This document shows positions 35,902 through 44,582 of a DNA stretch of 64,000 nt, piece after piece (the stretch's first letter is position 1; every line of letters begins with the position of its first letter). The translations under genes and the position numbers were made by a program. Below the pieces are notes generated by a model. The model did not search any database. It had not been told where the DNA came from and saw only the letters and a list, made by a program, of their open reading frames with translations. This DNA comes from Bosea sp. PAMC 26642 (GTDB taxonomy: Bacteria > Pseudomonadota > Alphaproteobacteria > Rhizobiales > Beijerinckiaceae): NCBI RefSeq assembly GCF_001562255.1, contig NZ_CP014301.1:2604001-2668000 (forward strand). The letters are read 5' to 3'.

Positions 35902-36528
35902 ATGGCCCAGACGCAATCCCTCGACGCTCCGACCCTTGTCGATGCGCTGCTGCCAGCCATGACGGATCGCCGCGCCGTCCTCGCCCGCAATGTCGCGCTC
36001 GCCATCGCCGGCAGCCTGCTGATGGTCGCCGCTGCCAAGGTCAAGGTGCCGTTCTGGCCCGTGCCGATGACGCTGCAGACGCTGGCAGTGCTCGGCCTGG
36101 GCGCAGCCTTCGGCTCGCGACTCGGCGCGGCGACCGTCGCACTCTACATCGCCTATGGCCTCGCCGGCCTGCCTGTCTTCACCAACACGCCCCCTGTCGC
36201 CGCCGGCCCGCTCTATCTCGTGGGACCGACCGGTGGCTTTCTCCTCGGCTTCGTCGCCGCAGCAGCCATCGCCGGCTGGGCCGCGGCGCGCGGCGCCTCG
36301 CTGTTGCGTCTGGTGACGGGGCTGGTCGCCGCCGAGGTCACGATGCTGGCCCTCGGCTTCCTCTGGCTCGGCCTCGGCGCCCAGATGGCCGGCGGCGTCA
36401 CAGGCATCGGCTTCGCCAAGGCCTTTGCCTACGGTGTCCAGCCCTTCCTGATCGGCGACGCGGTCAAGGTCGCGCTCGCGGCCTGCATGGTCGGCGCAGG
36501 CTGGTCGGTGCTCGGCCGCCGCGGCTGA
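35902..36528 (+). CDS. bioY: Biotin transporter BioY
   Basis: A 208-residue membrane protein, the S component of an ECF-type biotin importer. It has about six hydrophobic segments and the family features KVKVPFWPVPMTLQTLAVL and GPTGGFLLGFVAAAAIAG. The ATG at 35902 with AGGACG upstream begins the conserved protein; the much longer open frame is a by-product of the high GC content. BioM and BioN are not nearby, and BioY can work alone or with a shared energising module. A strong terminator follows. Confidence 0.93.
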   Translation: MAQTQSLDAPTLVDALLPAMTDRRAVLARNVALAIAGSLLMVAAAKVKVPFWPVPMTLQTLAVLGLGAAFGSRLGAATVALYIAYGLAGLPVFTNTPPVAAGPLYLVGPTGGFLLGFVAAAAIAGWAAARGASLLRLVTGLVAAEVTMLALGFLWLGLGAQMAGGVTGIGFAKAFAYGVQPFLIGDAVKVALAACMVGAGWSVLGRRG

Positions 36529-36552
36529 GCTTCCAACAACCTTCCGAACGCG

Positions 36553-36582
36553 AAAAAGCCGGGGCTGCGACCCCGGCTTTTT
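36553..36582. terminator. Bidirectional Rho-independent terminator
   Basis: AAAAAGCCGGGG (36553-36564) and CCCCGGCTTTTT (36571-36582) form a perfect 12-bp stem with a six-base loop and T-runs in both directions. It separates bioY from the convergent small lipoprotein gene. Confidence 0.9.
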
Positions 36583-36606
36583 CATGCCTTGCAACCATTG
36601 GCGCGA

Positions 36607-36741
36607 TCAGCTGGCCGGCTTGGTATCGCCGCAGCTCGTGCTCGGCCCCTGGAAGAATTTGACCGAGTCGCCGCATTTGTCGCAGGCGCTGAGGCTCGTC
36701 GCGAGCCCGAGAAGTCCGAGGATGATGACGATTCGTTTCAT
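36607..36741 (-). CDS. Small lipoprotein, function unknown
   Basis: A 44-residue protein with a lipoprotein signal: MKRIVIILGLLGLATSLSAC, lipidated cysteine at 20. The mature part of 25 residues has two more cysteines (DKCGD and TSCGD), which could form a disulfide in the periplasm. The start ATG 36741 fits the signal peptide. Similar short Cys-containing lipoproteins are common in Rhizobiales, but I do not recognise a function. It ends just before the shared terminator. Confidence 0.65.
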   Translation of the reverse strand: MKRIVIILGLLGLATSLSACDKCGDSVKFFQGPSTSCGDTKPAS

Positions 36742-36936
36742 GCGCTGCACCGATGCTGCCGGAGGCGGGACGGTAGAGCACGCCGCGCGAAAGGGAAACA
36801 CGGCTTTGCATCTGTCCAGACGGCCGGACCATCGACGAAACGCGTTTTCATGAAGGTCGAAAAATCCGACGGAATCGTCGGCGTTCGGGTGCGCAAGCGT
36901 TCTTCGGGAAACGCCTGCCCTCTTTAGACCAATGGT

Positions 36937-37010
36937 CGGAGTGGCAGGATTTGAACCTGCGACCCCTACGTCCCGAACGTAGTGCGCTACCAGACTGCGC
37001 TACACTCCGA
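36937..37010 (-). tRNA. tRNA-Pro (CGG)
   Basis: A full cloverleaf on the minus strand: acceptor CGGAGTG pairs with CACTCCG, the D arm has GCGC stems, the anticodon stem CTACG/CGTAG encloses TTCGGGA with anticodon CGG, and the T loop is TTCAAAT. The CCA end is not encoded directly after the discriminator. Boundaries may be off by one base. Confidence 0.95.
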
Positions 37011-37161
37011 TCAACTGGTGGCCGGCTTATAGCCAGCGCATCGCGGCGATGCAACAGCGCGCGCAGCCTGTCCTGCCGATTTCCCTGCAGACGCCCTTCG
37101 CCATAGCCCGTCACGACAGGTTGCGCGCCGCCACGACGCGCACTAGAAGGCAGCGGCGCGT

Positions 37162-37236
<75 letters not shown>

Positions 37237-37412
37237 CGCATCATGCCTAAACCAGAGATTTGGACGGCTGAGCAATTCCTGCGACGGTGTCGGGGGTTAG
37301 CGGGCGGGGTCGGTCTGCGCGCGCCGGTCAGGCTGCCGGATCCGCGAGATTCGACCGATTCTCGCGGCCCGGTCTGGGCACCCCCCTTTTCAAAGTCCGC
37401 GGGGATTGAGCG

Positions 37413-37450
37413 CAGACCGGTTCGCAGCAGCTTTACGCCAGACCGGTTCG
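37413..37450. repeat. Direct 12-bp repeat beside the recombinase gene
   Basis: CAGACCGGTTCG occurs at 37413-37424 and again at 37439-37450, a spacing of 26 bases. It lies between tRNA-Gln and the 3' end of the recombinase gene. Short direct repeats next to serine recombinases can be core or accessory recombination sites; that role is inference here. Confidence 0.4.
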
Positions 37451-37468
37451 ACTTCGTCGCGGGAGACG

Positions 37469-37495
37469 AAAAAGCCCGGCGGCAAGCGGCGGGCT
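37469..37495 (-). terminator. Rho-independent terminator of the recombinase operon
   Basis: On the minus strand AGCCCG and CGGGCT enclose a GC-rich loop and are followed by TTTT, 21 bases beyond the recombinase stop codon. This fits the end of the DUF3489-DUF2924-recombinase transcript. Confidence 0.7.
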
Positions 37496-37515
37496 AATCG
37501 GCTTTGCGATGACTG

Positions 37516-39003
37516 TCAGTGCACGAGGATGCGGTGTTCTTGGGTCGCCCAATCATGCGGCAAGGCTGCGGAAAGCCGACTGATGGTGAGATTGGCCGGA
37601 GCAGTGCCATCGGCTATCGCGCGAATGATGTTGGGCGAGAGGCAGGCGAGCGGCAGCAGCTTGCGGATATTGCGTTCGCCGACTCCCTCACGAGTGGCGA
37701 TCTCATCGGTTGAGGCGACCGAGCCGTCGATCAGCTGTGTCATCCAGCGCTTCGCCTGGGCGATCGCGGTGAGGACTGCCTCCGCGGAGTCATGATCGAG
37801 GCGAGGCTTTTGCGCAGACTCATGTGCGACACCCTTGCGCCGACCCTGCGGTTGCCAGGCGAACGGCACTGTGATGGCGCTCGTACCGGCGTTGCCGGGT
37901 GACAGGAGCTCGATGACCAGACAATCGCGGTGCAGGGATACCTTTGCGATCTCGTCGAGGCGTGGGCTGGCAGAAAGTACCACAGCTTCGATCTCCGGGG
38001 CCGAGATGCGGGCGATCGATCCAGCCTCGGCCTTGCGATGCTGGAGCAGCGCCTGCGAGACATAGTAGCGGTAGCGCGCGCCCTTCTTGCGGGAGTGGCT
38101 CGGGCTCATGCGGTGTCCTGCATCGTCATGAAGCAAACCTGCGAGGGTGAAGACGGTGTTGGCCGCCCTGCCCTTTCGCGCGACGGCCGCAGTGTGGAGA
38201 CCACGTTGCACGGCCTCGAACACTTCGGGGGCGACGATCGGGGTATGGGCACCACGATGGGAGACCTCGCGCCAGACGATCTCGCCAAGGTAGAAGCGGT
38301 TCTTGAGCAGATGGGCGAGCATGCCGACCCGGAAACCATGTCCCAGCCTGGTGCGAATGCCCTCTCGGTCAAGGGTCTCGGCGACGGCGCCGACCGAGCC
38401 GAGGTCGAGATAGAGCTGGAAGATCCGCCGCACCAGCGCAGCATCCTTTTCTACGATGACGAGTTGCTTCTTCTCGCTGCGATAGCCCAGCGGGATTGGG
38501 CCACCGACCCAAAGCCCCTTGGTCTTGGATGCTGCAATCTTGTCGCGGACGCGCTCGCCGATGACCTCCCGCTCGAACTGGGCAAAGGAGAGCAGCACGT
38601 TGAGTGTGAGCCGGCCCATGCTCGTCGTGGTGTTGAAGGATTGGGTCACCGAGACGAAGGAGACGCCTTGCTCGTCGAAGAGTTCGACAAGCTTGGCGAA
38701 GTCGGCAAGCGAGCGCGTCAGGCGATCGACCTTGTAGACGACGATGATGTCGATGCGCCTGGCGCGCACCGCATCCAGAAGCTGCTGCAGGGCTGCGCGG
38801 TCCAAGGAGGCGCCAGACAAGCCGCCATCGTCGAAGCGGTCCTCGACCAAGCTCCAGCCCTCATGGGCCTGGCTCTTGATATAGGCCTCGCAGGCCTCTC
38901 GCTGGGCATCGAGCGAGTTGAAGGCGAGATCGAGATTATGCTCGGTCGACTTGCGCGTGTAGATCGCGCAGCGCTGCGGCTTGGTTGCGGGTTCGCGGAT
39001 CAT
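37516..39003 (-). CDS. Large serine recombinase family protein
   Basis: A 495-residue recombinase. The resolvase domain (about 10-155) has catalytic Ser19 in YTRKSTE, VVYKVDRLTRS and the FERE-type SFAQFEREVIGERVRDK. A recombinase domain follows (LGYRSEKKQLVIV to FYLGEIVWR), then a region that lacks an obvious cysteine-rich zinc ribbon: the usual cysteines are missing around GLLHDDAGHRMSPSHSRKKG. A C-terminal HTH-like segment (STDEIATREGVGERNIRKLL) completes it. It overlaps the DUF2924 gene by four bases. Its site is unknown. Confidence 0.9.
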   Translation of the reverse strand: MIREPATKPQRCAIYTRKSTEHNLDLAFNSLDAQREACEAYIKSQAHEGWSLVEDRFDDGGLSGASLDRAALQQLLDAVRARRIDIIVVYKVDRLTRSLADFAKLVELFDEQGVSFVSVTQSFNTTTSMGRLTLNVLLSFAQFEREVIGERVRDKIAASKTKGLWVGGPIPLGYRSEKKQLVIVEKDAALVRRIFQLYLDLGSVGAVAETLDREGIRTRLGHGFRVGMLAHLLKNRFYLGEIVWREVSHRGAHTPIVAPEVFEAVQRGLHTAAVARKGRAANTVFTLAGLLHDDAGHRMSPSHSRKKGARYRYYVSQALLQHRKAEAGSIARISAPEIEAVVLSASPRLDEIAKVSLHRDCLVIELLSPGNAGTSAITVPFAWQPQGRRKGVAHESAQKPRLDHDSAEAVLTAIAQAKRWMTQLIDGSVASTDEIATREGVGERNIRKLLPLACLSPNIIRAIADGTAPANLTISRLSAALPHDWATQEHRILVH

Positions 39004-39464
39004 GGTGCGACCCTCGCCGCCTGCGGCTGCCGCAGGCCAAAGAAGCGTGGACCGTTCCAGGTTGTGCCGGTGATGCGCTTGGCCAGCGTCGAGAGGCTAG
39101 GATGCGTCTCGCCGTTCCAGAGGAAGCCGCCCGGCACGATCACGACCTCATGGCTGACGCCATCGTGCTCGCGTACCAGCACCGAGCCTGTCTTGATGCG
39201 CCGCCTTGTCACGTGGCCTCGCGCCAGCTTGGCCAGGTGCCGGGCGAGCTCGTCATCGAGCTTGCCGAGCAGCTGCTCTTGCAGGCGATGGGCGACCAGC
39301 CGTCCAATCAGATCGCGTGACAGGCCAGCCGGAGCAGCCCTGCGATACAGCCGGCGATAGCGTGCCCTCAGTTCATCGAAGCTGAGCGCAGCCAGGCCTG
39401 CCACCTCGTCAGCCAGGCCAGGGACGGCAAGCTTGGTCCCATGATTGCGCAGCACCATGCTCAT
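39000..39464 (-). CDS. DUF2924 domain protein
   Basis: A 154-residue basic protein, about 16% Arg. Features are the N-terminal LAALSFDELRARYRRLY helix, a helical centre, and GSVLVREHDGVSHEVVIVPGG with FLWNGETHPSLSTLAKRITG at the C-terminus, the DUF2924 signature. The family is found almost only next to such recombinases in alphaproteobacteria, which suggests an accessory role in DNA binding or site choice (inference). Four-base overlaps with both neighbours show one tightly coupled operon. Confidence 0.85.
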   Translation of the reverse strand: MSMVLRNHGTKLAVPGLADEVAGLAALSFDELRARYRRLYRRAAPAGLSRDLIGRLVAHRLQEQLLGKLDDELARHLAKLARGHVTRRRIKTGSVLVREHDGVSHEVVIVPGGFLWNGETHPSLSTLAKRITGTTWNGPRFFGLRQPQAARVAP

Positions 39465-39832
39465 TGCACCTGCCCCTCAGTGATCCGGTACACGGAGCGC
39501 TTGGCGCCATCGGCATCGACGACCTTCTCTATGGCGATCAGATATCCGCGCTTGCGCAAACCGGTCAGCGCTGCCCGCATCGTATGCGGCTGCCAGTCTG
39601 TCACGGCGACCAGCTTGGCCAGGGTCACGCCCTCATCGGCCTGGAGCAGCCCCAGCACTATGCCGAGCTTGCTGTCCCGCCGAGGAGCTGACGACAGGCG
39701 GGATACCTCGGTTGAGGCGACGTCGGCAGGCGTAGCTGCAGCCTCGTCCGTCTGTTCAACGGCGACCGGCTCAGGATCAGTGGGTTGGGCAACGGATGGT
39801 ACGCTGAAGGTCTTCCGGATTTTGCGAAACAT
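39461..39832 (-). CDS. DUF3489 domain protein (winged-helix-like)
   Basis: A 123-residue protein, first gene of the recombinase operon. An acidic, Thr/Ala-rich N-terminal half is followed by SKLGIVLGLLQADEGVTLAK, LVAVTDWQPHTMRAALTGLR and KRGYLIAIEKVVDADGAKRS, which reads as a winged helix. This is the DUF3489 family, often described in rhizobial mobile regions with unknown function. A regulatory or recombination directionality-like role is plausible but unproven. Confidence 0.85.
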   Translation of the reverse strand: MFRKIRKTFSVPSVAQPTDPEPVAVEQTDEAAATPADVASTEVSRLSSAPRRDSKLGIVLGLLQADEGVTLAKLVAVTDWQPHTMRAALTGLRKRGYLIAIEKVVDADGAKRSVYRITEGQVQ

Positions 39833-40200
39833 GGCGGTCTCCTGGCGGTCGCGACGGGCTCACCCCGTCACCACCGCGACCCCGCCTCGGCGCCAAGCCG
39901 GCAGGGTACTCTTGGAAGACCCGCGCGTGATCTCCGCGCCGCCAGCGACACCAATGCGTGCCGTGCCCGTGAAGTCCAGTCGATTGTCGGGGGTAGTCAA
40001 AGTTGCCAGCAAGCGTCGATCGCGTCTCGATCCAGCGCCCGGCGCTTCTGGAGTTGGCCCTTTGCGGACCTCCGAAACGTCTGCTTCCTGGTAGTGACTA
40101 AAATAACGGTTTGGCGATAGGAGTGAGACGCCTCGCTCGACCGCGCAGTTTGGCCTCAGGTCGCTCGGATACTCCAAGGCCTCTACGACCGGGACGAGCT
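39833..40200. other. Intergenic region upstream of the DUF3489 gene
   Basis: A 368-bp gap between the start of the recombinase operon and the stop of the opine-dehydrogenase-like gene, both on the minus strand. It presumably holds the operon promoter. Open frames exist but have no recognisable motifs. Confidence 0.4.
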
Positions 40201-41271
40201 TTAGAAGCCGGACCGCGCTCTTTCCTGAAGTGCCTCGCGGGACATTTGTGCGAAGCGGAGTTCTGGCAGGAGGTCGTTCTCCTCAGCAAGATTACGGCCA
40301 TACGCCCCAGAGAGCATTGTCAAACCAGCTTCGTGGAGCGTGGCCGGCTGCCCCACGAGGCGGCCGAGCAAAATCGTCGGCCACAACCCGAAAGGCGCAT
40401 CCTCTAGGACATAACGACTGTCGGGCGTTGCGGGACCAAATCCGCCTTGGCCGCGCCTGTGCAGTTCCGCGTTCATCTCGGCGATGCCCGCGACTGGCAG
40501 CTGATATGAAAACGCGTAGTGCTCTCGGATGGTGCGTACGGTCAGCCCGAACGCGTCGGCGATCGCAAGCCTCTCGCCATCAAGTTGCTCCATGACCCGG
40601 CCCACGGCAGGCGTGACGTTCTGCGCCTGACCCCAGACCTCTCCATGCTCCATCCGCGTCAGATTGAAGAGCGCGATCGCGAGATGGTTCTGCGGGTTGA
40701 GATTGCTCAGCGCGATCGCAAGCAGACCGTCGCGAATGACGAAGCGATCACCGAACAGCTGCGTGCATAGCGCGTGGCCCTCGTCGAGCGCCGTTTCGGG
40801 AACCGTCGCCATGTCGATCCTGGAGCGCAGGGAATTGACCTTGACCTCGGCCAGCGAGGTCTTGCGACCGGTGGTCAAGGTGGTGCTCCAGGCGATGATC
40901 GGCGCCCGGATCCGGCGTTGCGCGAGCAGTTTCGAGAGATAGAGCGCACCGAACGAGGCGTGAGAACTGATGATGACCGCCTGCCCGTCCCGCAGGTGCT
41001 CGGCTACGGCCTCGAGCGCCATCTTGTGAGCGTTGGCCGGCATTGCCAGGATCACGACGTCCGACCCGGTGATGGCCTCCCGGGCGCTGTGGGCGACACC
41101 GGGATGGAAGCTCGTCTCGATCGCCATCGTGGCGCGCAGCGGCGCACCCGCCGCCAGTTCGGCCGTCCCGCGCCCCGACGGGGACCACAGCGTCGGCCGG
41201 TGCCCCCCGAGAGAGAGCTGGGCTGCGGCACCGAATGCCGCGCCGCCGGCGCCGAGAATGCCTACGCGCAT
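40201..41271 (-). CDS. NAD/NADP octopine/nopaline dehydrogenase family protein
   Basis: A 356-residue opine-dehydrogenase-type enzyme. The Rossmann motif is GILGAGGAAFGAA at the N-terminus, with VILAMPANAHKMALE after it. The C-terminal catalytic domain has SNLNPQNHLAIALFN, carrying the conserved Asn and His of this family. Members condense amino acids with oxoacids, or act in reverse, to give opines or related metallophores. ATG 41271 is the start (the TTG two codons upstream is unlikely). A LysR gene lies directly upstream on the same strand. Confidence 0.87.
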   Translation of the reverse strand: MRVGILGAGGAAFGAAAQLSLGGHRPTLWSPSGRGTAELAAGAPLRATMAIETSFHPGVAHSAREAITGSDVVILAMPANAHKMALEAVAEHLRDGQAVIISSHASFGALYLSKLLAQRRIRAPIIAWSTTLTTGRKTSLAEVKVNSLRSRIDMATVPETALDEGHALCTQLFGDRFVIRDGLLAIALSNLNPQNHLAIALFNLTRMEHGEVWGQAQNVTPAVGRVMEQLDGERLAIADAFGLTVRTIREHYAFSYQLPVAGIAEMNAELHRRGQGGFGPATPDSRYVLEDAPFGLWPTILLGRLVGQPATLHEAGLTMLSGAYGRNLAEENDLLPELRFAQMSREALQERARSGF

Positions 41272-41337
41272 GGACAAAACGCCTTCATGTCAGATGGGGA
41301 CGGTCGACCGCACCGCATGATCCGCCCGGCGGCTCGA

Positions 41338-42312
41338 TCAAGGCCCATCGACGACGGCCTCGGCCGAGCCGAACACGTCGGCGGTCAGCCTGTCGCGCGC
41401 GGTTGCGGGGTGCATGACGAAGCCAGGGATGGTCTCGCGCGAAATTTCGGCCAGCCCGTCGATCAGGCCCGAGACGAGCGGGGTGAGAGGGCGTCCGTTT
41501 GGCGTGACCACTGCCCACAGAAAGGAGATCGTGACGTCGATCGGCCGGATCACGATACCCTCCACCGGCATCCCATAGGCGATTACCGGCTCGACGATCG
41601 CGATGCCCAGCCCTGCGCGCGCCGACATGATGGCGGTGTTGGATGTGTTGGTGTCGAGAATGGCCGCCGGTGTCACGCCCTGTCGGCGCAGCGCGAGATC
41701 GACCCGCCTGCGCCAGCGGAACGGGTTAGCCATGGTGATCAGGCGCCGGCCGTTCAGGGCCGCCAGCGGAATCCGATCCGCCTGGGCGAGAGGGTCGTCC
41801 GCGGCGACGGCAGCCACGCAGGGGGCCTCGCCGATCCAGTGGATTTCCAGAGCTGGATGGTCGACGGGAAGGCTCGTGATGCCGATCTCCGACACCTGCG
41901 TCGCGACGTTGTGCACGACCTGCTCGGCGATCGACGTCCGGATGTGGACCTGGTCAGGCAGTCCGGCCGCGTCGAGACGCCTGAGCACGGCCGGCAGCAT
42001 CCCGACGGCGAAGGAGGCGATCGAGGCGATCGACAGCGAGCGCGGCTTGTCGAGCGCGATGGATTCGGCCCGTTCGCGCAGCTGCCGAAGCCAGGCCATG
42101 ACCGGCTCCACCTCCTGATAGAAGCGCAAGCCTTTCTCGGTCGTCGTAACCCGCGGACCGGACCGATGAAGCAGGTCGAAGCCGAGGGAGGCTTCGAGGT
42201 CCTGGATCAGACGCGTCAACGCAGGCTGCGACCGTCCGAGCAGACGTGCAGCGCCGGTGATGCTCCCAGCGGACATGACGGCGGCGAAGGCCTCGAGTTG
42301 TCTCAGATCCAT
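41338..42312 (-). CDS. LysR family transcriptional regulator
   Basis: A 324-residue regulator starting MDLRQLEAFAAVMSAGSITG, with the recognition helix in RSQPALTRLIQDLE and an effector domain to the C-terminus (SARAGLGIAIVEPVIAYG). Three in-frame ATGs lie just upstream (42348, 42324 and others); 42312 matches the family. It ends 66 bases before the opine-dehydrogenase-like start on the same strand, so it probably regulates that gene, or the CMD pair upstream, or both. Confidence 0.92.
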   Translation of the reverse strand: MDLRQLEAFAAVMSAGSITGAARLLGRSQPALTRLIQDLEASLGFDLLHRSGPRVTTTEKGLRFYQEVEPVMAWLRQLRERAESIALDKPRSLSIASIASFAVGMLPAVLRRLDAAGLPDQVHIRTSIAEQVVHNVATQVSEIGITSLPVDHPALEIHWIGEAPCVAAVAADDPLAQADRIPLAALNGRRLITMANPFRWRRRVDLALRRQGVTPAAILDTNTSNTAIMSARAGLGIAIVEPVIAYGMPVEGIVIRPIDVTISFLWAVVTPNGRPLTPLVSGLIDGLAEISRETIPGFVMHPATARDRLTADVFGSAEAVVDGP

Positions 42313-42420
42313 GTGGCTAGCCATCGACTCGTCTAATGTGATCGACATCGTAAGGTCGATCTCGTCGTCCAGCCCCGTCACGCACACGGGCTAAGCCGGC
42401 TCGAGACCAACGCCAAAGCG

Positions 42421-42996
42421 TCAAGGCTCGGTCGGCTCGCCCAGCGTATGCATCAGGCGGTTGGCCCAGCCGAAGATCGCGGCCGAGAAGACGAGGTCCA
42501 CGGCTTCCAGCGGGCTCAGCCCGGCCTCCTGCAGCTGGGCTGCCGCTGAATCGTCGAGGGCGGCAGGCGTTTCAGAGAGCCGGGCCGCGAAATCGAATAG
42601 CGCCTGCTCTCGCGGTTCCAGCTTGGCGTCGCGCTCATCCTTGAAGATGGCGTCCATCACGTCGGGGCGCTTGGTCAGGCCGTTGAAGCGCGATGCGTGG
42701 ACGGCCGCGCAATAAATGCAACGGTTGACGACGGACGCGGCGACGGCGCCGAGCTCCCGCTCCGCGGAGGACAGGCCGTCCTTGCCGTACATGATCTGGT
42801 TGAAGAGCGGCGAACGGACTGCAAGCGATTCCGGGTCGTGCGCCAGCGTCAGGACATATGTCGAGACGCCCTTGTTCGAGGGCGTGACCTGCATCGCCGC
42901 CTTCTGCTCGGGCGTGGCGGATGCGAGATCCACCGGGACGATATAGGGCGACCAGACCGGGACCTTGACGGTGAACTTGTGCAGGATGCGGGTCAC
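42421..42996 (-). CDS. Alkylhydroperoxidase-domain protein, Avi_7169 type
   Basis: A 191-residue carboxymuconolactone-decarboxylase-fold protein with the redox motif RCIYCAAVHASRF (CxxC plus histidine) and FGWANRLMHTLGEP at the C-terminus. It matches what I recall of the peroxidase-related Avi_7169 subfamily, which occurs in a pair with the Avi_7170-type CMD protein encoded by the overlapping upstream gene. Reduction of a peroxide or a small electrophile is likely; the substrate is not known. Confidence 0.82.
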   Translation of the reverse strand: MTRILHKFTVKVPVWSPYIVPVDLASATPEQKAAMQVTPSNKGVSTYVLTLAHDPESLAVRSPLFNQIMYGKDGLSSAERELGAVAASVVNRCIYCAAVHASRFNGLTKRPDVMDAIFKDERDAKLEPREQALFDFAARLSETPAALDDSAAAQLQEAGLSPLEAVDLVFSAAIFGWANRLMHTLGEPTEP

Positions 42997-43463
42997 TTGA
43001 CGCCTCGCAGGACCTGAAGACCCTTGATGACGCGGGCCTGGTAGTTGACGAAAGCGGCCAGTTCCGCGAGCCGCACGATGTCGGGGTCTTCGATGCCGGC
43101 TTCCGTCAGCGCTTCGATGTCGCGCCGCGTCGCCTCGCGCGGGCGCAGCGTCAGCAGATCGGCATGCGCCACGATCACGGCGACGCGCCGCTGATCGGCC
43201 GCGGAAACCGGGCTCGCTTCGATCTCGCCGCTACGGCGCAGCAGATCGTCGTAATGCGCGGCCAAGGGGGTCTGATCATTCTGGCGCGCCATGCGGGCGG
43301 CGAGCGCTGCACGCAATCCGTGACTGATACCGCCGGAATCCTTCGGCAACAGGACCGCGTCATGGCTCGCCTGGCTCAGCCGCAGGATGTCGGCGCGGGA
43401 CGCCAGCGCCTCCGCCAGTGGCGATTGAGGTCGGATGCCGGCCATCTCTTCGATCAAAGTCAC
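42993..43463 (-). CDS. CMD-domain protein, Avi_7170 type
   Basis: A 156-residue helical protein related to the carboxymuconolactone decarboxylase fold but without a CxxC pair (no cysteines are present). It has ALAARMARQNDQTPLAAHYD, an alanine-rich centre and AELAAFVNYQARVIKGLQVL. It overlaps the Avi_7169-type gene by four bases, so the pair probably makes a heteromeric complex in which only one partner is redox-active (inference). Confidence 0.8.
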   Translation of the reverse strand: MTLIEEMAGIRPQSPLAEALASRADILRLSQASHDAVLLPKDSGGISHGLRAALAARMARQNDQTPLAAHYDDLLRRSGEIEASPVSAADQRRVAVIVAHADLLTLRPREATRRDIEALTEAGIEDPDIVRLAELAAFVNYQARVIKGLQVLRGVK

Positions 43464-43657
43464 GATGCCGGCCCTCGTTGGAAATCACCTTCGTCAAGCG
43501 ACGCCACAGTCTCACTATGTGATCTACGCATCAAGCCCGGCCATGCATTCCAAAATGTTCGGCAATGTGACGGACTCATCACAGCTTCATGTGTCAACGG
43601 CGGTCGGATTCCAGGCCATCGGGGCGGAGTCAAAGCAGGCCAGTGGCGGCGCGGGCG

Positions 43658-43701
43658 GACGATATGCAAAGGGCCCCGATCGGGGCCCTTTGCATATCGT
43701 C
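43658..43701. repeat. 44-bp perfect palindrome inside the IS21 end
   Basis: Arms of 22 bases (43658-43679 and 43680-43701) are exactly complementary with no spacer. The centre is GGGCCCCGATCGGGGCCC and the outer part includes GATATGCAAA. It sits between the terminal repeat and the istB stop codon. It may act as a bidirectional terminator or barrier for istAB. Confidence 0.9.
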
Positions 43702-43715
43702 GTGCTCGTTTCTGA

Positions 43716-44582
43716 TTAGCCTGTGGTGATCTCTCCGGTTTCGGGATCGACGTGCTCAGCAGTGGCCTGGTTTTGCTCCGCCACGGCGAGGCTGCGCCGT
43801 CGGCCGGCAGATTGCTTCAGCCGATAGCTGTCGCCGTTCATTGCCAGGATGCTGACGTGGTGGGTGAGCCGGTCGAGCAGCGCGCCTGTGAGACGCTCCG
43901 ATCCCAGGATCGAGGTCCAGTCCTCGAATGGTAGGTTCGAGGTCACGATGGTCGAGCCGCGCTCATAGCGCTGCGAGAACGTCTCGAACAGGAGTTCGGC
44001 CCCGGTCGGCGACAACGGTACATAGCCGAGCTCGTCGACGATCAGCAGCTTGACCGCCTGCAGATCGCGCTGAAGCTTGAGCAGGCGTCTCTCGTCGCGG
44101 GCCTCCAGCAACTGGTTGACCAGCGAGGCCGCCGTCGTGAACGTGACGGAGAAGCCCTTCTGGCAAGCCGCCAGCCCAAGCGCCAGCGCGACATGGGTTT
44201 TGCCGGTACCGCTGTTGCCGAGCGCGATGATGTTCTCACGGCGCAGGAGATAACCGCAGCGCGCCAGCTCCAGCACGAGCATCTTGTTGAGGCCAGGGAT
44301 GGCGGCGAAGTCGAAGGTGTCGAAGCTCTTCACCGCCGGGAACCGCGCTGCCCGGATGCGCCGCTCGACCGTGCGGCGCTCGCGATCAAGGAGTTCGAGC
44401 TCGATCAGGCGCAGCAGATAGCGGGGATGATCGACACCATCACGCGCGCATTCGCGGGCAACCTTGTCATACTCGCGCAGCACCGTCGGCAGTTTGAGCT
44501 GCTTGAGATGGTGGGCCAGGAGGACCTGGGGCGTGCTGCTGGTCGTTCCCGTTGGCATCGCGTCGCTGGTGGTGCCGGTCAT
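43716..44582 (-). CDS. istB: IS21 family helper ATPase IstB
   Basis: A 288-residue AAA+ ATPase that assists the IstA transposase in target capture. Walker A is GNSGTGKTH, Walker B is LLIVDELGYV, and the arginine-containing FETFSQRYERGSTIVTSN segment follows. The N-terminal helical part (HHLKQLKLPTVLREYDKVAR) is family-typical. Its start overlaps the istA stop by four bases. The protein looks intact. Confidence 0.95.
   Translation of the reverse strand: MTGTTSDAMPTGTTSSTPQVLLAHHLKQLKLPTVLREYDKVARECARDGVDHPRYLLRLIELELLDRERRTVERRIRAARFPAVKSFDTFDFAAIPGLNKMLVLELARCGYLLRRENIIALGNSGTGKTHVALALGLAACQKGFSVTFTTAASLVNQLLEARDERRLLKLQRDLQAVKLLIVDELGYVPLSPTGAELLFETFSQRYERGSTIVTSNLPFEDWTSILGSERLTGALLDRLTHHVSILAMNGDSYRLKQSAGRRRSLAVAEQNQATAEHVDPETGEITTG

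Noticed and set aside
37930..39360. A 476-codon plus-strand frame opposite the recombinase
   Set aside because: It is the complement of the recombinase and DUF2924 genes, which carry clear motifs.
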